Source: Gardnerella piotii (GTDB lineage: Bacteria > Actinomycetota > Actinomycetes > Actinomycetales > Bifidobacteriaceae). From it: a stretch of 64,000 nt of DNA. Position numbers and translations under genes: made by a program. The notes under the pieces were generated by a model. It was given only the letters and a program-made list of their open reading frames with translations, was not told the DNA's origin and did no database searches. The DNA is taken from positions 434,001-498,000 of the forward strand of contig NZ_QJUV01000001.1 in NCBI RefSeq assembly GCF_003397585.1, read 5' to 3'. Shown one piece after another: positions 35,816-45,528 of this stretch; the first letter of the stretch is position 1, and every line of letters starts with the position of its first letter.

Positions 35816-37390
35816 GTGGTTGATGATTCAAATAAGCCTGAATCAAGCGCATCATTGAATAAGAATGTAGCGAATCAAAATGACTTCAGCGCGGCAGACT
35901 CCAGTATTCCAGACTCCAGCGCAGCAGACGTTGAAATGAGCCAATACGTAGCAGATCGCGCTCGCGTAAACGAAGATAAAATTCGCCAAGACGAGCAAAT
36001 CGTTGCCGAATTTGGCGAATACAATTACGGTTGGCACGATTCGGATGCTGCAGGCGAGGCCGCGAAAAAAGGCATTGATGAGTCGGTTGTTCGCGCAATT
36101 TCCGCCGACAAACATGAGCCAGAATGGATGCTAAACCTTCGTTTGCAAGGCTACCGCGCGTTTTTGCAAAAGCCGATGCCAGATTGGGGCGTGGATTTAA
36201 GCGGTTTTGACGCAGACGATTTTAAGTATTACGTTCGCCCAGTCCACGATCAAGCGAAAACTTGGGACGATTTACCAGAAGACATTCGCAAAACTTACGA
36301 TAGGCTTGGCATTCCAGAAGCGGAGAAAAAGCGCTTAGTTTCGGGCGTTGCAGCACAGTACGAGTCGGAAGTTATTTACAATTCGATTCGTGAAGACTTG
36401 GCTGCACAAGGCGTGATTTTTGTTGATACGGATACGGCAGTTCAAAAGTATCCAGAGCTTGTAAAAAAGTATTTTGCAACTGTGATTCCAGTTGACGACA
36501 ACAAGTTTGCGGCTCTTAACACAGCGGCTTGGAGTGGCGGCTCGTTTGTGTACGTACCAAAAGGCGTGCATGTGGATATTCCGCTGCAGGCTTACTTCCG
36601 CATTAACACGCCGAACATGGGTCAATTTGAGCGCACGTTGATTATTGCAGATGAAGGCTCGTACGTGCATTACGTTGAAGGTTGCACAGCTCCGATTTAT
36701 TCCACGGATTCGCTCCACGCTGCAAACGTTGAGATTGTTGTAGAAAAGCATGCGCGCGTGCGCTACACAACCGTGCAAAATTGGTCAAATAACGTGTACA
36801 ACTTGGTAACTCAGCGAGCCTACGTGCGCGAAGGCGGCACAATGGAGTGGGTTGATGGAAACATTGGCTCCAAGGCTACTATGAAGTATCCTGCATGCAT
36901 TCTTGCTGAGCCGTACGCAAAAGCAGAAACCATGTCTTTGAGCTTTGCTGGCCGCGGTCAGTACCAAGATACGGGTGCGAAGATGATTCACTTGGCTCCG
37001 CACACGAGTTCCACGATTGTTGCTAAGTCGATTTCGCGCGGTGGCGGTCGCTCGGCTTACCGCGGTCTTGTGAAGATTGTTAAGGGCGCTAGTGGCTCCA
37101 GCTCTTCGGTTGTGTGCGACGCTTTGCTTGTTGACGATTTTTCTAGGTCCGACACTTATCCGCATGTTGACGTTCGCGAAGATAACGTTTCGATGGCTCA
37201 CGAGGCCACTGTTTCCAAGGTTTCCGAAGATCAGCTTTTCTATTTGATGAGTCGAGGGCTTGAAGAAAAAGAGGCTATGGGCATGATTGTTCGCGGCTTT
37301 GTGGAGCCGATTAGTCGCCAGCTGCCAATGGAGTATGCTCTGGAGCTTAATCGTCTTGTGGAATTGCAAATGGAAGGATCCGTGGGGTGA
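35816..37390 (+). CDS. sufB: Fe-S cluster assembly protein SufB
   Basis: Scaffold subunit of the SufBCD complex. The 524 residues start at GTG 35816 with TAGGAGG upstream. After a ~40-residue Ser/Asn-rich lead, the protein shows [90 protein letters not shown] and the C-terminal [20 protein letters not shown], all family signatures. Its stop overlaps the sufD start. It is the first gene of sufBDC. Confidence 0.95.
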   Translation: MVDDSNKPESSASLNKNVANQNDFSAADSSIPDSSAADVEMSQYVADRARVNEDKIRQDEQIVAEFGEYNYGWHDSDAAGEAAKKGIDESVVRAISADKHEPEWMLNLRLQGYRAFLQKPMPDWGVDLSGFDADDFKYYVRPVHDQAKTWDDLPEDIRKTYDRLGIPEAEKKRLVSGVAAQYESEVIYNSIREDLAAQGVIFVDTDTAVQKYPELVKKYFATVIPVDDNKFAALNTAAWSGGSFVYVPKGVHVDIPLQAYFRINTPNMGQFERTLIIADEGSYVHYVEGCTAPIYSTDSLHAANVEIVVEKHARVRYTTVQNWSNNVYNLVTQRAYVREGGTMEWVDGNIGSKATMKYPACILAEPYAKAETMSLSFAGRGQYQDTGAKMIHLAPHTSSTIVAKSISRGGGRSAYRGLVKIVKGASGSSSSVVCDALLVDDFSRSDTYPHVDVREDNVSMAHEATVSKVSEDQLFYLMSRGLEEKEAMGMIVRGFVEPISRQLPMEYALELNRLVELQMEGSVG

Positions 37391-38766
37391 TGAGCGAAGA
37401 TCTGAAAAAGAATTTGAGCGATAATCTAGGCAATAAAATGACGGAAAAAGAAATTAATATTCCTATAGCAGACCCTAACGATCCTTACGCGGTTCCTGCC
37501 GCAATGCCTTCTAGTGCAGATAAATCCGTGCGCTCTTTTAACGTGCAAGACTTTGCGATTCCAACGCGCAAGCAGGAAGATTGGCGATACACTCCAGTTG
37601 AGCGAATCGATGAGTTTTTTGATAGCTTTGAGCCGTCTAACAACGTTACAGTAGTGCTAAAAGGCGCTGATGGCGATTCGCATGCAACTCTACAAATTTT
37701 GCCAAAAAACGAGGCTCCGCACACAGAGATGAAGCCTTCGGATCGCGTGGCTGCTGTTGCGTGGAATTCTGCAAAGTCGGCGTACGTTTTGCATGTTTGT
37801 GGCGAAGTTACAAAGCCAATAATATTGCAAATTCGTGGAAACAACTTGCAATCACTAGACGCTGCGAAATCGCTAGACGCATTGCCATTAGACGCATTGC
37901 CACTTGACGCATTGCACTTAGTGATAGAAGCCGATTCTTACACAAACGCGGATATTATCGTAGAACACACAGGAGTTGCAAAGCTTGCTGAAGGCGTAGA
38001 AATCATTCTTGGAGAGAACGCGCACGTTTCTACAACGTTTATTCAAGAGTGGGATTCAGGCAGCAAACACGTTGGAAATCATAGGATTCACGTGGGTGCG
38101 GGCGCGTCTTTACGTCACACAATGGTCACGCTCGGCGGAGACGTTGTGCGAATCCGCATGGACCAGGATTTTGGCGGCGAAAAGGGCGATTTGAACATGC
38201 TTGGCATGTATTTTGTGGACCCAGGCGAGCATGTTGAGCATCGTACGATGGTTGTTCATAATCACCCAGAATGCAAGTCGCGAGTAGTGTATAAGGGCGC
38301 GCTGTACGGCAAAGGAGCGCATTCTACATGGGTTGGAAACGCGCTTATTAAGCCAGAAGCTCCAGGCACGGATTCGTACGAGTTGAACCGAAATCTGGTG
38401 CTAACTCCTGGCGCGATTGCCGATTCGGAGCCAAATCTAGAAATCGAAAACGGAAATATTATTGGCGCAGGTCACGCAAGTTCTGTTGGCAGATTCGACG
38501 ACGAGGAGCTGTTTTACTTGCAATCTCGCGGTGTGAGCGAGGCGGATGCTAGAAAGCTTGTTGTGCGCGGATTCTTTAACGAGCTTATTGATGAGATTGG
38601 CGTGCCGCAAATCGTAGATCATTTGATGGCTGCGATTGAGAGGCGTTTAGCTAAGACGGAAGAATCGCAAGCAGTCGCACCATCACGCGAATCGCAAGCA
38701 ACCGAAAAGTCGCAAGCAACCGACGAATCTGTAAATGACGGCGAATCGAAATATGCGGAAGAATAG
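37390..38766 (+). CDS. sufD: Fe-S cluster assembly protein SufD
   Basis: Partner of SufB in the scaffold complex. 458 residues from ATG 37390, which overlaps the sufB TGA. GTG 37387 is an alternative. Typical segments are TRKQEDWRYTPVERIDEFF, NHPECKSRVVYKGALYGKGAHSTWVGNALIKPEAPGTDSYELNRNLVL and the C-terminal SRGVSEADARKLVVRGFFNELI. Two low-complexity stretches stand out: SLDALPLDALPLDALHL near residue 160, and a C-terminal tail with three SQA units (ESQAVAPSRESQATEKSQAT). Confidence 0.92.
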   Translation: MSEDLKKNLSDNLGNKMTEKEINIPIADPNDPYAVPAAMPSSADKSVRSFNVQDFAIPTRKQEDWRYTPVERIDEFFDSFEPSNNVTVVLKGADGDSHATLQILPKNEAPHTEMKPSDRVAAVAWNSAKSAYVLHVCGEVTKPIILQIRGNNLQSLDAAKSLDALPLDALPLDALHLVIEADSYTNADIIVEHTGVAKLAEGVEIILGENAHVSTTFIQEWDSGSKHVGNHRIHVGAGASLRHTMVTLGGDVVRIRMDQDFGGEKGDLNMLGMYFVDPGEHVEHRTMVVHNHPECKSRVVYKGALYGKGAHSTWVGNALIKPEAPGTDSYELNRNLVLTPGAIADSEPNLEIENGNIIGAGHASSVGRFDDEELFYLQSRGVSEADARKLVVRGFFNELIDEIGVPQIVDHLMAAIERRLAKTEESQAVAPSRESQATEKSQATDESVNDGESKYAEE

Positions 38767-38775
38767 GAGATAAAC

Positions 38776-39552
38776 ATGTCAACTTTAGAAATTAAGGATT
38801 TGTACGCGTCTGTAGAAACAAAAGAAGGCAAGAAGCAAATCTTAAAGGGTGTAAATCTTACAGTTAATTCTGGCGAAACGCACGCGATTATGGGTCCGAA
38901 TGGCTCTGGAAAGTCTACTCTCGCATACACTTTGGCAGGTCACCCAAAGTACGAAGTGGATTCGGGCCAGGTGCTTTTAGACGGCGAAGATATTTTGAAG
39001 ATGACTCCAGACGAGCGCGCAAAAGCTGGGCTGTTCCTTGCGATGCAATACCCTGTAGAGGTACCTGGCGTTTCGATGACGAACTTTTTGCGCACAGCAA
39101 AAACAGAAGTGAGCGGAGAGGCTCCGACTTTGCGCTCGTGGGTTAAAGAGCTTAACGAAGCAATGAAGCGCTTAAGAATGGATCCAAAGTTTGCATCTCG
39201 TTCTGTAAACGAGGGATTTTCTGGCGGCGAGAAAAAGCGCGCGGAAGTTTTGCAACTAGAGATTCTAAAGCCAAAGTTTGCGATTTTAGACGAGACGGAT
39301 TCTGGTCTAGATGTGGATGCTTTGCGAATTGTTTCGGAAGGCGTAAATCGTGCTAAAGAAAGCACTGGTTTGGGCATTATGATGGTTACGCATTACACGC
39401 GAATCTTAAAGTACATTAAGCCAGATATTGTGCACGTTTTTGCGCAAGGTCACTTTGTAAAGACGGCAGGGCCAGAGCTTGCAGACGAGTTGGAAGAAGA
39501 AGGATACGACAAGTATTTGCCAGAAGGTGCCAGCGAGTCTGCGATTGCATGA
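38776..39552 (+). CDS. sufC: Fe-S cluster assembly ATPase SufC
   Basis: ABC-type ATPase that energises SufBD. The 258-residue protein has Walker A MGPNGSGKSTLAYTL near residue 40, the Q-loop region FLAMQYPVEVPGVSM, the signature NEGFSGGEKKRAEVLQL, Walker B PKFAILDETDSGLDVDAL and the H-loop MVTHYTRIL. TAGGAGA precedes ATG 38776. The cysteine desulfurase SufS and SufU, often next in actinobacteria, are not downstream here. Confidence 0.95.
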   Translation: MSTLEIKDLYASVETKEGKKQILKGVNLTVNSGETHAIMGPNGSGKSTLAYTLAGHPKYEVDSGQVLLDGEDILKMTPDERAKAGLFLAMQYPVEVPGVSMTNFLRTAKTEVSGEAPTLRSWVKELNEAMKRLRMDPKFASRSVNEGFSGGEKKRAEVLQLEILKPKFAILDETDSGLDVDALRIVSEGVNRAKESTGLGIMMVTHYTRILKYIKPDIVHVFAQGHFVKTAGPELADELEEEGYDKYLPEGASESAIA

Positions 39553-39618
39553 GCGGCGTGTCTAAAGCCGCGAGTAAACTCGTTTAGGTTTGGCTAAATC
39601 AAATGGAAGAGGTTTGTA

Positions 39619-41544
39619 ATGACTGTTCGCGGTGATATCAGAAATGTGGCAATCGTAGCGCACGTTGACCATGGTAAAACAACGCTCGTAAATGCCATGC
39701 TTCAGCAGTCGCACGTATTCTCCGAGCGAGAAGAAGTGCCAGACCGCGTAATGGACTCCAACGACCTCGAGCGCGAAAAAGGCATCACCATTCTTGCCAA
39801 GAACACGGCCGTGCAATACACTGGCCCGCTCGCAGAAAAGTACGGTCATCCAGAGGGAATTACAATCAACGTAATTGATACCCCAGGTCACGCCGACTTT
39901 GGTGGCGAGGTAGAGCGCGGCATCTCCATGGTTGATGGCGTTGTGCTGCTTGTTGACGCTTCCGAAGGTCCACTTCCACAAACTCGATTCGTTCTACGCA
40001 AGGCTCTTGAGGCAAAGTTGCCAGTGATTTTGTGCGTTAACAAAACGGATCGTCCAGATGCGCGTATTGACGAGGTTGTTAGCGAGGCTACAGATTTGCT
40101 TCTCGGTCTTGCACAAGACGTTGTTGAAGAAGGAATCGACCTCGATATTGATTCGCTTCTTGATTTGCCTGTTATTTATTGCGCTGCAAAAGCTGGCTAT
40201 GCATCCTTGAATCAGCCAGAAAACGGCGGTTTGCCAGACAACGATAATTTGGAGCCTCTTTTTGACTCCATTATTTCCAACATTCCAGCGCCAGAATACG
40301 AGGAAGGCGCGCCTCTTCAGGCACACGTTGCAAACATCGATTCTTCCGACTTCCTTGGCCGCTTAGGTTTAGTGCGAATCTACAATGGCATTTTGGAAAA
40401 GGGCAAGACTTACGGGCTTTCTCGTGTAGACGGCTCGATTGAAAACTTCCGTGTTTCCGAGCTTTTGCGCACTCAAGGCTTGGAGCGCACTCCTGTTGCA
40501 TCTGCAGGTCCTGGAGATATTGTTGCAGTTGCAGGCGTTAACGACATTATGATTGGCGAGACGATTGTGGATCAGAACGATCCAAAGCCTCTTCCATTGA
40601 TTCACGTTGACGACCCAGCTATCTCCATGACTTTCGGCATTAACGATTCGCCGCTTGCTGGCACAGAAGGCAAGGATCACAAGCTTACAGCGCGCATGAT
40701 TAAAGATAGGCTTGATCGCGAGCTTATTGGTAACGTGTCTATTAAGGTTATTCCAACAGACCGCCCAGATGCTTGGGAAGTTCAGGGTCGTGGCGAGTTG
40801 GCGTTGGCAGTTTTGGCGGAGCAAATGCGTCGCGAAGGCTATGAGCTTACAGTTGGCCGCCCTCAAGTTGTTACTAAGACAATTGATGGCCAAATTAACG
40901 AGCCTATGGAAAACACTACGATTGATGTTCCAGAAGAATACATGGGTACTGTTACGCAGCTTATGGCGGATCGCAAGGGTCGCATGGATTCTATGAGCAA
41001 TCACGGATCTGGCTGGATTCGCTTGCAATTTACTGTTCCTTCTCGCGGTCTTATTGGCTTCCGCACGGCTCTTCTTTCTGCAACTCGCGGAACGGGAATC
41101 GCAAGCTCTATTTCTGCAGGCTACGCGCCTTGGGCTGGTCAGATTGTAACTCGTCAGAATGGCTCCATGGTTTGTGATCGTAAGGGTGTTGCAACTCCTT
41201 ATGCTATGCAGCGTTTGCAGGCGCGTGGCGTGTTCTTTGTGGATCCGCAAAGCCCTGTGTACGAAGGTCAAATCGTTGGTATTAACAACAAGCCAGACGA
41301 GTTGGATGTTAACATTACGCTTGCTAAGCATATGACTAACATGCGTTCTTCTACAGCAGATGTGCTTGAGACTTTGACTCCACCAATTAAGATGAGCTTG
41401 GAAGAGTCGCTTGACTTTGCTAACGAAGATGAGTGCGTGGAAGTTACACCTGAGTCGATTCGCGTGCGCAAGATTATTTTGAGCCGTGATGAATGGTATA
41501 AGTGGCGCGCTAAGCAGCGTAGGCAGAACAACAACGCTGCGTGA
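39619..41544 (+). CDS. typA: GTPase TypA/BipA
   Basis: Translational GTPase related to EF-G, used in ribosome assembly and stress. The 641 residues carry G1 [15 protein letters not shown] near 15, [14 protein letters not shown]3 [16 protein letters not shown]4 [10 protein letters not shown] and the BipA-specific C-terminal domain ([40 protein letters not shown]). Slightly longer than E. coli BipA (607). GAAGAGG precedes ATG 39619. Codon use is typical of a well-expressed gene. Confidence 0.95.
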   Translation: MTVRGDIRNVAIVAHVDHGKTTLVNAMLQQSHVFSEREEVPDRVMDSNDLEREKGITILAKNTAVQYTGPLAEKYGHPEGITINVIDTPGHADFGGEVERGISMVDGVVLLVDASEGPLPQTRFVLRKALEAKLPVILCVNKTDRPDARIDEVVSEATDLLLGLAQDVVEEGIDLDIDSLLDLPVIYCAAKAGYASLNQPENGGLPDNDNLEPLFDSIISNIPAPEYEEGAPLQAHVANIDSSDFLGRLGLVRIYNGILEKGKTYGLSRVDGSIENFRVSELLRTQGLERTPVASAGPGDIVAVAGVNDIMIGETIVDQNDPKPLPLIHVDDPAISMTFGINDSPLAGTEGKDHKLTARMIKDRLDRELIGNVSIKVIPTDRPDAWEVQGRGELALAVLAEQMRREGYELTVGRPQVVTKTIDGQINEPMENTTIDVPEEYMGTVTQLMADRKGRMDSMSNHGSGWIRLQFTVPSRGLIGFRTALLSATRGTGIASSISAGYAPWAGQIVTRQNGSMVCDRKGVATPYAMQRLQARGVFFVDPQSPVYEGQIVGINNKPDELDVNITLAKHMTNMRSSTADVLETLTPPIKMSLEESLDFANEDECVEVTPESIRVRKIILSRDEWYKWRAKQRRQNNNAA

Positions 41545-41599
41545 TTGCTGCGTAAATTTAGCGTGATTTCTTAAAATATCGCTTAAAATATTCCTTAAA

Positions 41600-42034
41600 A
41601 TGATGTTTAACATAAAGTCGCATTCTGTGCTATTGGCTAGCAAGTGTGCGGCTTTATGCGTTTTGGCGGCATTTTGCGCGGTTTTGGGCACGTTTGCGCA
41701 CCGAATGGGCGCTATGTACGGCTTTCCGTACGGTATTGTAATCGCGCTTTTGCTTGTTACTTTGAGCGCGTGTTTTGCTCGCATGCTTTGTGGCATGTTT
41801 GGCTTTATTTTGCACGCAATTGTGTGTTGTTCGGTTGTGTGGATGATTGCGCTTGGATGGTTTAGAGTTTTTGGCGCATTTCGCGGCGTGCTAGTTGCCA
41901 TTGGCTTTGGCGTGGATAATCTTCCGTGGATTGCGCAAAATGCTGGATATTTTTGGCTTTATGGCGTGATTATTGCTCACGCAGTTTTGCTTTGTATGCC
42001 TAATAAATTTTTTGTTATTTCTGGCGCTAAATAA
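41600..42034 (+). CDS. Small membrane protein, unknown function
   Basis: A 144-residue hydrophobic protein with four likely membrane helices (LLASKCAALCVLAAFCAVLGTF; GIVIALLLVTLSACFARMLCG; FILHAIVCCSVVWMIALGWF; YFWLYGVIIAHAVLLCM). It lies 55 bases after typA on the same strand. It is not recognised as a known family. The start could be ATG 41600 or 41603, and neither has a strong ribosome-binding site. The unbroken frame and clear membrane topology support a real gene. Confidence 0.65.
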   Translation: MMFNIKSHSVLLASKCAALCVLAAFCAVLGTFAHRMGAMYGFPYGIVIALLLVTLSACFARMLCGMFGFILHAIVCCSVVWMIALGWFRVFGAFRGVLVAIGFGVDNLPWIAQNAGYFWLYGVIIAHAVLLCMPNKFFVISGAK

Positions 42035-42178
42035 GTGGCGCTAAATCAGTGGTAGTGGCACTAAATAAGTGGTAGTGGCGCTAAATAAGTGGTGCCAAAT
42101 CAGTGTAAGGTAGTCTTACTTATAGTCTTAGAGTAGTCTTATTTACAGTAGTCTTAGTCTTATAGTCTTAAAGTAGTT
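42024..42178. repeat. Short imperfect tandem repeats before pheA
   Basis: Repeats of GCGCTAAATAAGTGGTAGTG (variants with CAGTGG) across ~42024-42105, followed by repeats of TAGTCTTA/TAGTCTTAT across 42110-42170. Occupies the whole spacer upstream of pheA. Confidence 0.7.
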
Positions 42179-42190
42179 TGAGGAATAGTC

Positions 42191-43252
42191 ATGAATAGCA
42201 ATATAGTCATGAATAGTAATAAGAACAGCAGTAGTGACCGCAAATTATGCTATTTAGGGCCAGAAGGTTCTTTTACTCATCAAGCTGCTTTAAAAGTTAA
42301 AGAACAATGTAAATCGTTAGATACTTTGCGTCTTATTCCAACTGCGTGTGAGAATGTTCGTAATATTGCTAGCAAAATTGAAGATTGCTACGATTTGGGT
42401 ATTATTGCGTGGGAAAACAATATTGAAGGCGTAGTAATACCTAATTTAGATTTATTAATTGATGCAAAAAATATGGTTGGCATTGCGCGCGTGGGCGTTG
42501 ATATAAGTTTTGATGCTGTTGTTTGCCAGTCGGATTCAATCGATAACTGTTCGACTATTGTTGCTCATCCTCACGCGTTGGCGCAATGTCGTAAGTTTGC
42601 TCAAAAGCATGGATTGAAAGAAAAAACTGCGTCTTCAAACGCTGCTGCTTGTAGGGATTTAGTTAATGGCGAAGTTGCTTTGTGCCCTAAAATTTGTGCT
42701 GATTTATACAATAGGCAAATTGTGAGTGAAGGCGTTGAAGATTTTTCTGGCGCTCGCACTGAGTTTTTAGTGTTAGCTCCTAGAGATGAGGCTTTAAGTT
42801 TTGTTAGTATGCATCGCGAATGCTATTCATCTTTTTCTTCGATTATTGCTTTTATTCCGCGTTGTACAGGTGCTGGAGTGCTAGCAAATTTGCTTGATGT
42901 TGTGCGCGATCATGGTCTTAATATGACTTCTTTTATGTCTAGGCCGATTAAAGGTCAAGATGGTTTATATAGTTTTATTGCCACTGTTGATGCTGCTCCT
43001 TGGGATTCTACGTGCAAAGCTATGATTCAAGAGGTTGTTGAACATGGTGATTGGGTGCGAGTTTTAGCGGTGTATCCTTCTAATAATCGCAATAATCCGA
43101 TTATGAATGATTGGATGCTGCCTAATGGTGGAGTGTGTATTGATGCTGCAGGTGAGGCTTCGGTTGAGGCTCTAGGCGATGCTTCAGTTGATGCTTCGGG
43201 CGCTTTGCGCACTTTGAACGTAATGCATGCAGAAAGAGAATTATTATGGTAG
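42191..43252 (+). CDS. pheA: Prephenate dehydratase (variant motif)
   Basis: Predicted to convert prephenate to phenylpyruvate for phenylalanine. The 353 residues have the dehydratase domain (LCYLGPEGSFTHQAALKV; IIAWENNIEGVVIPNLDLL) and an ACT domain from about residue 215 (SIIAFIPRCTGAGVLANLLDVVRDHGLNMTSF). Two hallmark motifs deviate: the catalytic TRF motif reads TEF at 190-192, and the ACT ESRP motif reads MSRP at 249-252. GAGGAA precedes ATG 42191. Overlaps tyrA by seven bases, supporting an aromatic amino-acid role. Confidence 0.85.
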   Translation: MNSNIVMNSNKNSSSDRKLCYLGPEGSFTHQAALKVKEQCKSLDTLRLIPTACENVRNIASKIEDCYDLGIIAWENNIEGVVIPNLDLLIDAKNMVGIARVGVDISFDAVVCQSDSIDNCSTIVAHPHALAQCRKFAQKHGLKEKTASSNAAACRDLVNGEVALCPKICADLYNRQIVSEGVEDFSGARTEFLVLAPRDEALSFVSMHRECYSSFSSIIAFIPRCTGAGVLANLLDVVRDHGLNMTSFMSRPIKGQDGLYSFIATVDAAPWDSTCKAMIQEVVEHGDWVRVLAVYPSNNRNNPIMNDWMLPNGGVCIDAAGEASVEALGDASVDASGALRTLNVMHAERELLW

Positions 43253-44307
43253 AAAATGCTGAATTTTCTCAAAAATTTTCTGTTGGTATTGTTGGACTTG
43301 GACTTATTGGCGGATCAATCGCAAAGCGTTTGGTGGATGCGGGCTCTTGCAAAGTGTACGCGTATAATCGCCATCAAACAATGTACAGCGAGGCGCGCGC
43401 GCTTGGAATCACTTGCGTTGAAAGCGTTGCGGAGCTTGCGCGTATGCAGCCAAATGTTTTGATTTTGTGTAATTCGCTTGCTGCTATGCCAGAAGTTCTT
43501 GGCGAGATTTCGCGCGGAATCAACAAGCAGCGCACAACTTTGACTGATGTTGGCAGCGTTAAAGGGCTTGTGCGCGAGCAGGTTAAGGCTGCGGGGCTTG
43601 GCGATTGTTATATTGGCGCGCATCCTATGGCTGGCAGCGAGTTTACGGGTTGGCAGGCGTCGAGTGCGGAGTTGCTGCGCGGCGCGCTTTGGGCAATTAG
43701 TGTTGATGAGAGCAGCGATTTCTGGCGATTTTTGGCGGTTTTGCGCGTTATTGTGGCGTTGTGTGGCAATCGCGCGCTTGTGTTGAACGATTCCATACAC
43801 GATGCTTCGGCGGCTCTGATTTCGCACATGCCGCACGTTGTTTCTACAGCGCTGGCGAACGTTTTGTGCGGAAGCGAAAATCGCAATGTTGCGTTGCAAA
43901 TGTCGGCTGGTTCTTGGAGAGATATGACGCGAGTGGCGCTTACAGACCCGAATCGCACGCGTGCGATGGTTGTGGAAAATCGGCGAAATGTGGCGGATTT
44001 GCTGGGTAGCGTGATTGAGGAGTTGAGTTTTGCGAAGAAGATGCTTGAGGAGAGCGATGAGTGCAATGAGTGCGATGAGCGCGCGTTTTTTGCTAAGGCT
44101 GATTCTTGGCGCGAATACAAGTATAAAGAGCGCGCGGTTGCTTGCGATGAGTCAGCTGGCGATTTGCGCGAGCTTCGATTTGCGATTGATTGCCCAGGCG
44201 ATTGGCAAAGTCAGCTGATTCAAAGCGCGCAAAGTGGCGAGCAGATTGTTGGGGTTGCGCTGAATGACTCTGCGGTTACTTGCGATTTGCGCAACTCGAA
44301 CTGGTAG
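43246..44307 (+). CDS. tyrA: Prephenate dehydrogenase
   Basis: NAD(P)-dependent step to hydroxyphenylpyruvate for tyrosine. The 353-residue protein has the Rossmann motif VGIVGLGLIGGSIAKRL near residue 12, TDVGSVKGLVREQVKAAG, GAHPMAGSEFTGWQAS and the helical C-terminal domain (DASAALISHMPHVVSTALA; RDMTRVALTDPNRTRAMV). The tail after residue ~280 is hydrophilic and holds AVACDESAGDL, a reverse-strand copy of the recurring word. Translationally coupled to pheA by overlap. Confidence 0.9.
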   Translation: MVENAEFSQKFSVGIVGLGLIGGSIAKRLVDAGSCKVYAYNRHQTMYSEARALGITCVESVAELARMQPNVLILCNSLAAMPEVLGEISRGINKQRTTLTDVGSVKGLVREQVKAAGLGDCYIGAHPMAGSEFTGWQASSAELLRGALWAISVDESSDFWRFLAVLRVIVALCGNRALVLNDSIHDASAALISHMPHVVSTALANVLCGSENRNVALQMSAGSWRDMTRVALTDPNRTRAMVVENRRNVADLLGSVIEELSFAKKMLEESDECNECDERAFFAKADSWREYKYKERAVACDESAGDLRELRFAIDCPGDWQSQLIQSAQSGEQIVGVALNDSAVTCDLRNSNW

Positions 44308-44319
44308 ATTCGAGCGGCA

Positions 44320-44325
44320 TATAAT
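44320..44325 (+). promoter_or_regulatory. -10 box for leaderless xerD
   Basis: Perfect TATAAT ends six bases before ATG 44332. No ribosome-binding site. Confidence 0.6.
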
Positions 44326-44331
44326 TAACAT

Positions 44332-45465
44332 ATGACCGAATCGCAACAGCCGAGCATGAACCAATCGCAGAAACCGCATCAGCCGAGCACTAATCAATCG
44401 CAACAATCGCATGCAAATCAACCGCATGAATCGCCATTTTCTCCAAAAATCCAGCAATTTCTAAACCACATAAGCGTGGAGCGCGGGCTTTCGCCAAAAA
44501 CCGTTGAAGCTTACGAGTCGGATCTTACAAAATACACGAACTGGCTGCGCGAAGCCCGAAAAATCAACGATGTTAACAAAATCACGCAACTAGACATCGA
44601 AGAATACGTGCGCGCAATGTCATCACAAGCAATGGCAGCGCAAGCAATGGCAGCGCAAAACTTAGGGCCTCGCACGATTGCGCGGCGAATCGCAAGCATC
44701 CACGAGTGGAACAAATTCATGCTTTCCAACGCGCAAATCGCAAGCGACCCTTCTGCAGAAGTCAAAGCGCCAAAGCAAGCGGAGCATCTTCCAGACGTGC
44801 TCAGCATTAGCGAAGTGGAGCGCGTAATCGATGCTGCTGGCGGCTTTGGTAGTACGGATGCCGTCTCTTTGCGAGACCGTGCGCTTGTGGAATTTTTGTA
44901 CGCTACGGGCGCGCGCGTGAGCGAGGCGGTTGGCATAAAATTTGAGGATATTGATTTAGCGGAATCGGTTGTGCGGCTTAGCGGAAAAGGGCAAAAGCAG
45001 AGGCTTGTGCCGATTGGAAAGTGCGCGGTTCGTGCGTTGCGCGATTATTTAGATAAAGCTAGGCCGATTCTTGAAAGCCGCGCGCAAAAGTCGCAAGCAA
45101 CCGCAAAGTCGCAAGCAGCCGCAGAATTGCAACTCAAATCGCCATTAAACTCATCTTCAAAATCCGCATCAAAATCCGCAAATTCTCACATGATTTTCCT
45201 AAACAAACGCGGCAAAGCGCTTTCTCGTCAATCCGCGTGGGAGGCGATTTCGCACGCTGGCATGATGGCAAAAATCGGCAAAGAATTGCATCCGCACACG
45301 CTTCGTCACTCCTTTGCAACGCATTTAATTTCGGGTGGAGCCGACGTTCGTACGGTTCAGGAGCTGCTTGGCCATGCGTCTGTTACAACAACGCAAATTT
45401 ACACGCATATAAGCCCAGACGCGCTTATGGAGGCGTATGTTATGAGTCATCCGCGCGCAAGGTAG
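44332..45465 (+). CDS. xerD: Tyrosine recombinase XerD
   Basis: Partner of XerC in dimer resolution. The 377-residue protein has catalytic Arg195 (GARVSEA), His322/Arg325 (HTLRHSFATHLI), His348 (LLGHASVTTTQ) and Tyr357 (IYTHI). The 40-residue N-terminal lead is Gln/Ser/Pro/His-rich repeats (PSTNQSQ type). Other repeats are AMAAQAMAAQ near residue 100 and QKSQATAKSQAAAELQ near residue 255, in linkers. Adjacency to parA matches the XerD position in actinobacteria. Confidence 0.9.
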   Translation: MTESQQPSMNQSQKPHQPSTNQSQQSHANQPHESPFSPKIQQFLNHISVERGLSPKTVEAYESDLTKYTNWLREARKINDVNKITQLDIEEYVRAMSSQAMAAQAMAAQNLGPRTIARRIASIHEWNKFMLSNAQIASDPSAEVKAPKQAEHLPDVLSISEVERVIDAAGGFGSTDAVSLRDRALVEFLYATGARVSEAVGIKFEDIDLAESVVRLSGKGQKQRLVPIGKCAVRALRDYLDKARPILESRAQKSQATAKSQAAAELQLKSPLNSSSKSASKSANSHMIFLNKRGKALSRQSAWEAISHAGMMAKIGKELHPHTLRHSFATHLISGGADVRTVQELLGHASVTTTQIYTHISPDALMEAYVMSHPRAR

Positions 45466-45528
45466 GTGTTTTATTCGCCGCCGCATCGCGCAAATCCACT
45501 GAACATACCTTTTGATAAACTGGAGCGT

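Noticed and set aside
40369..41901. 510-codon open frame on the minus strand
   Set aside because: Antisense to typA and its downstream gene, with no recognisable domain. It is a by-product of typA codon use.
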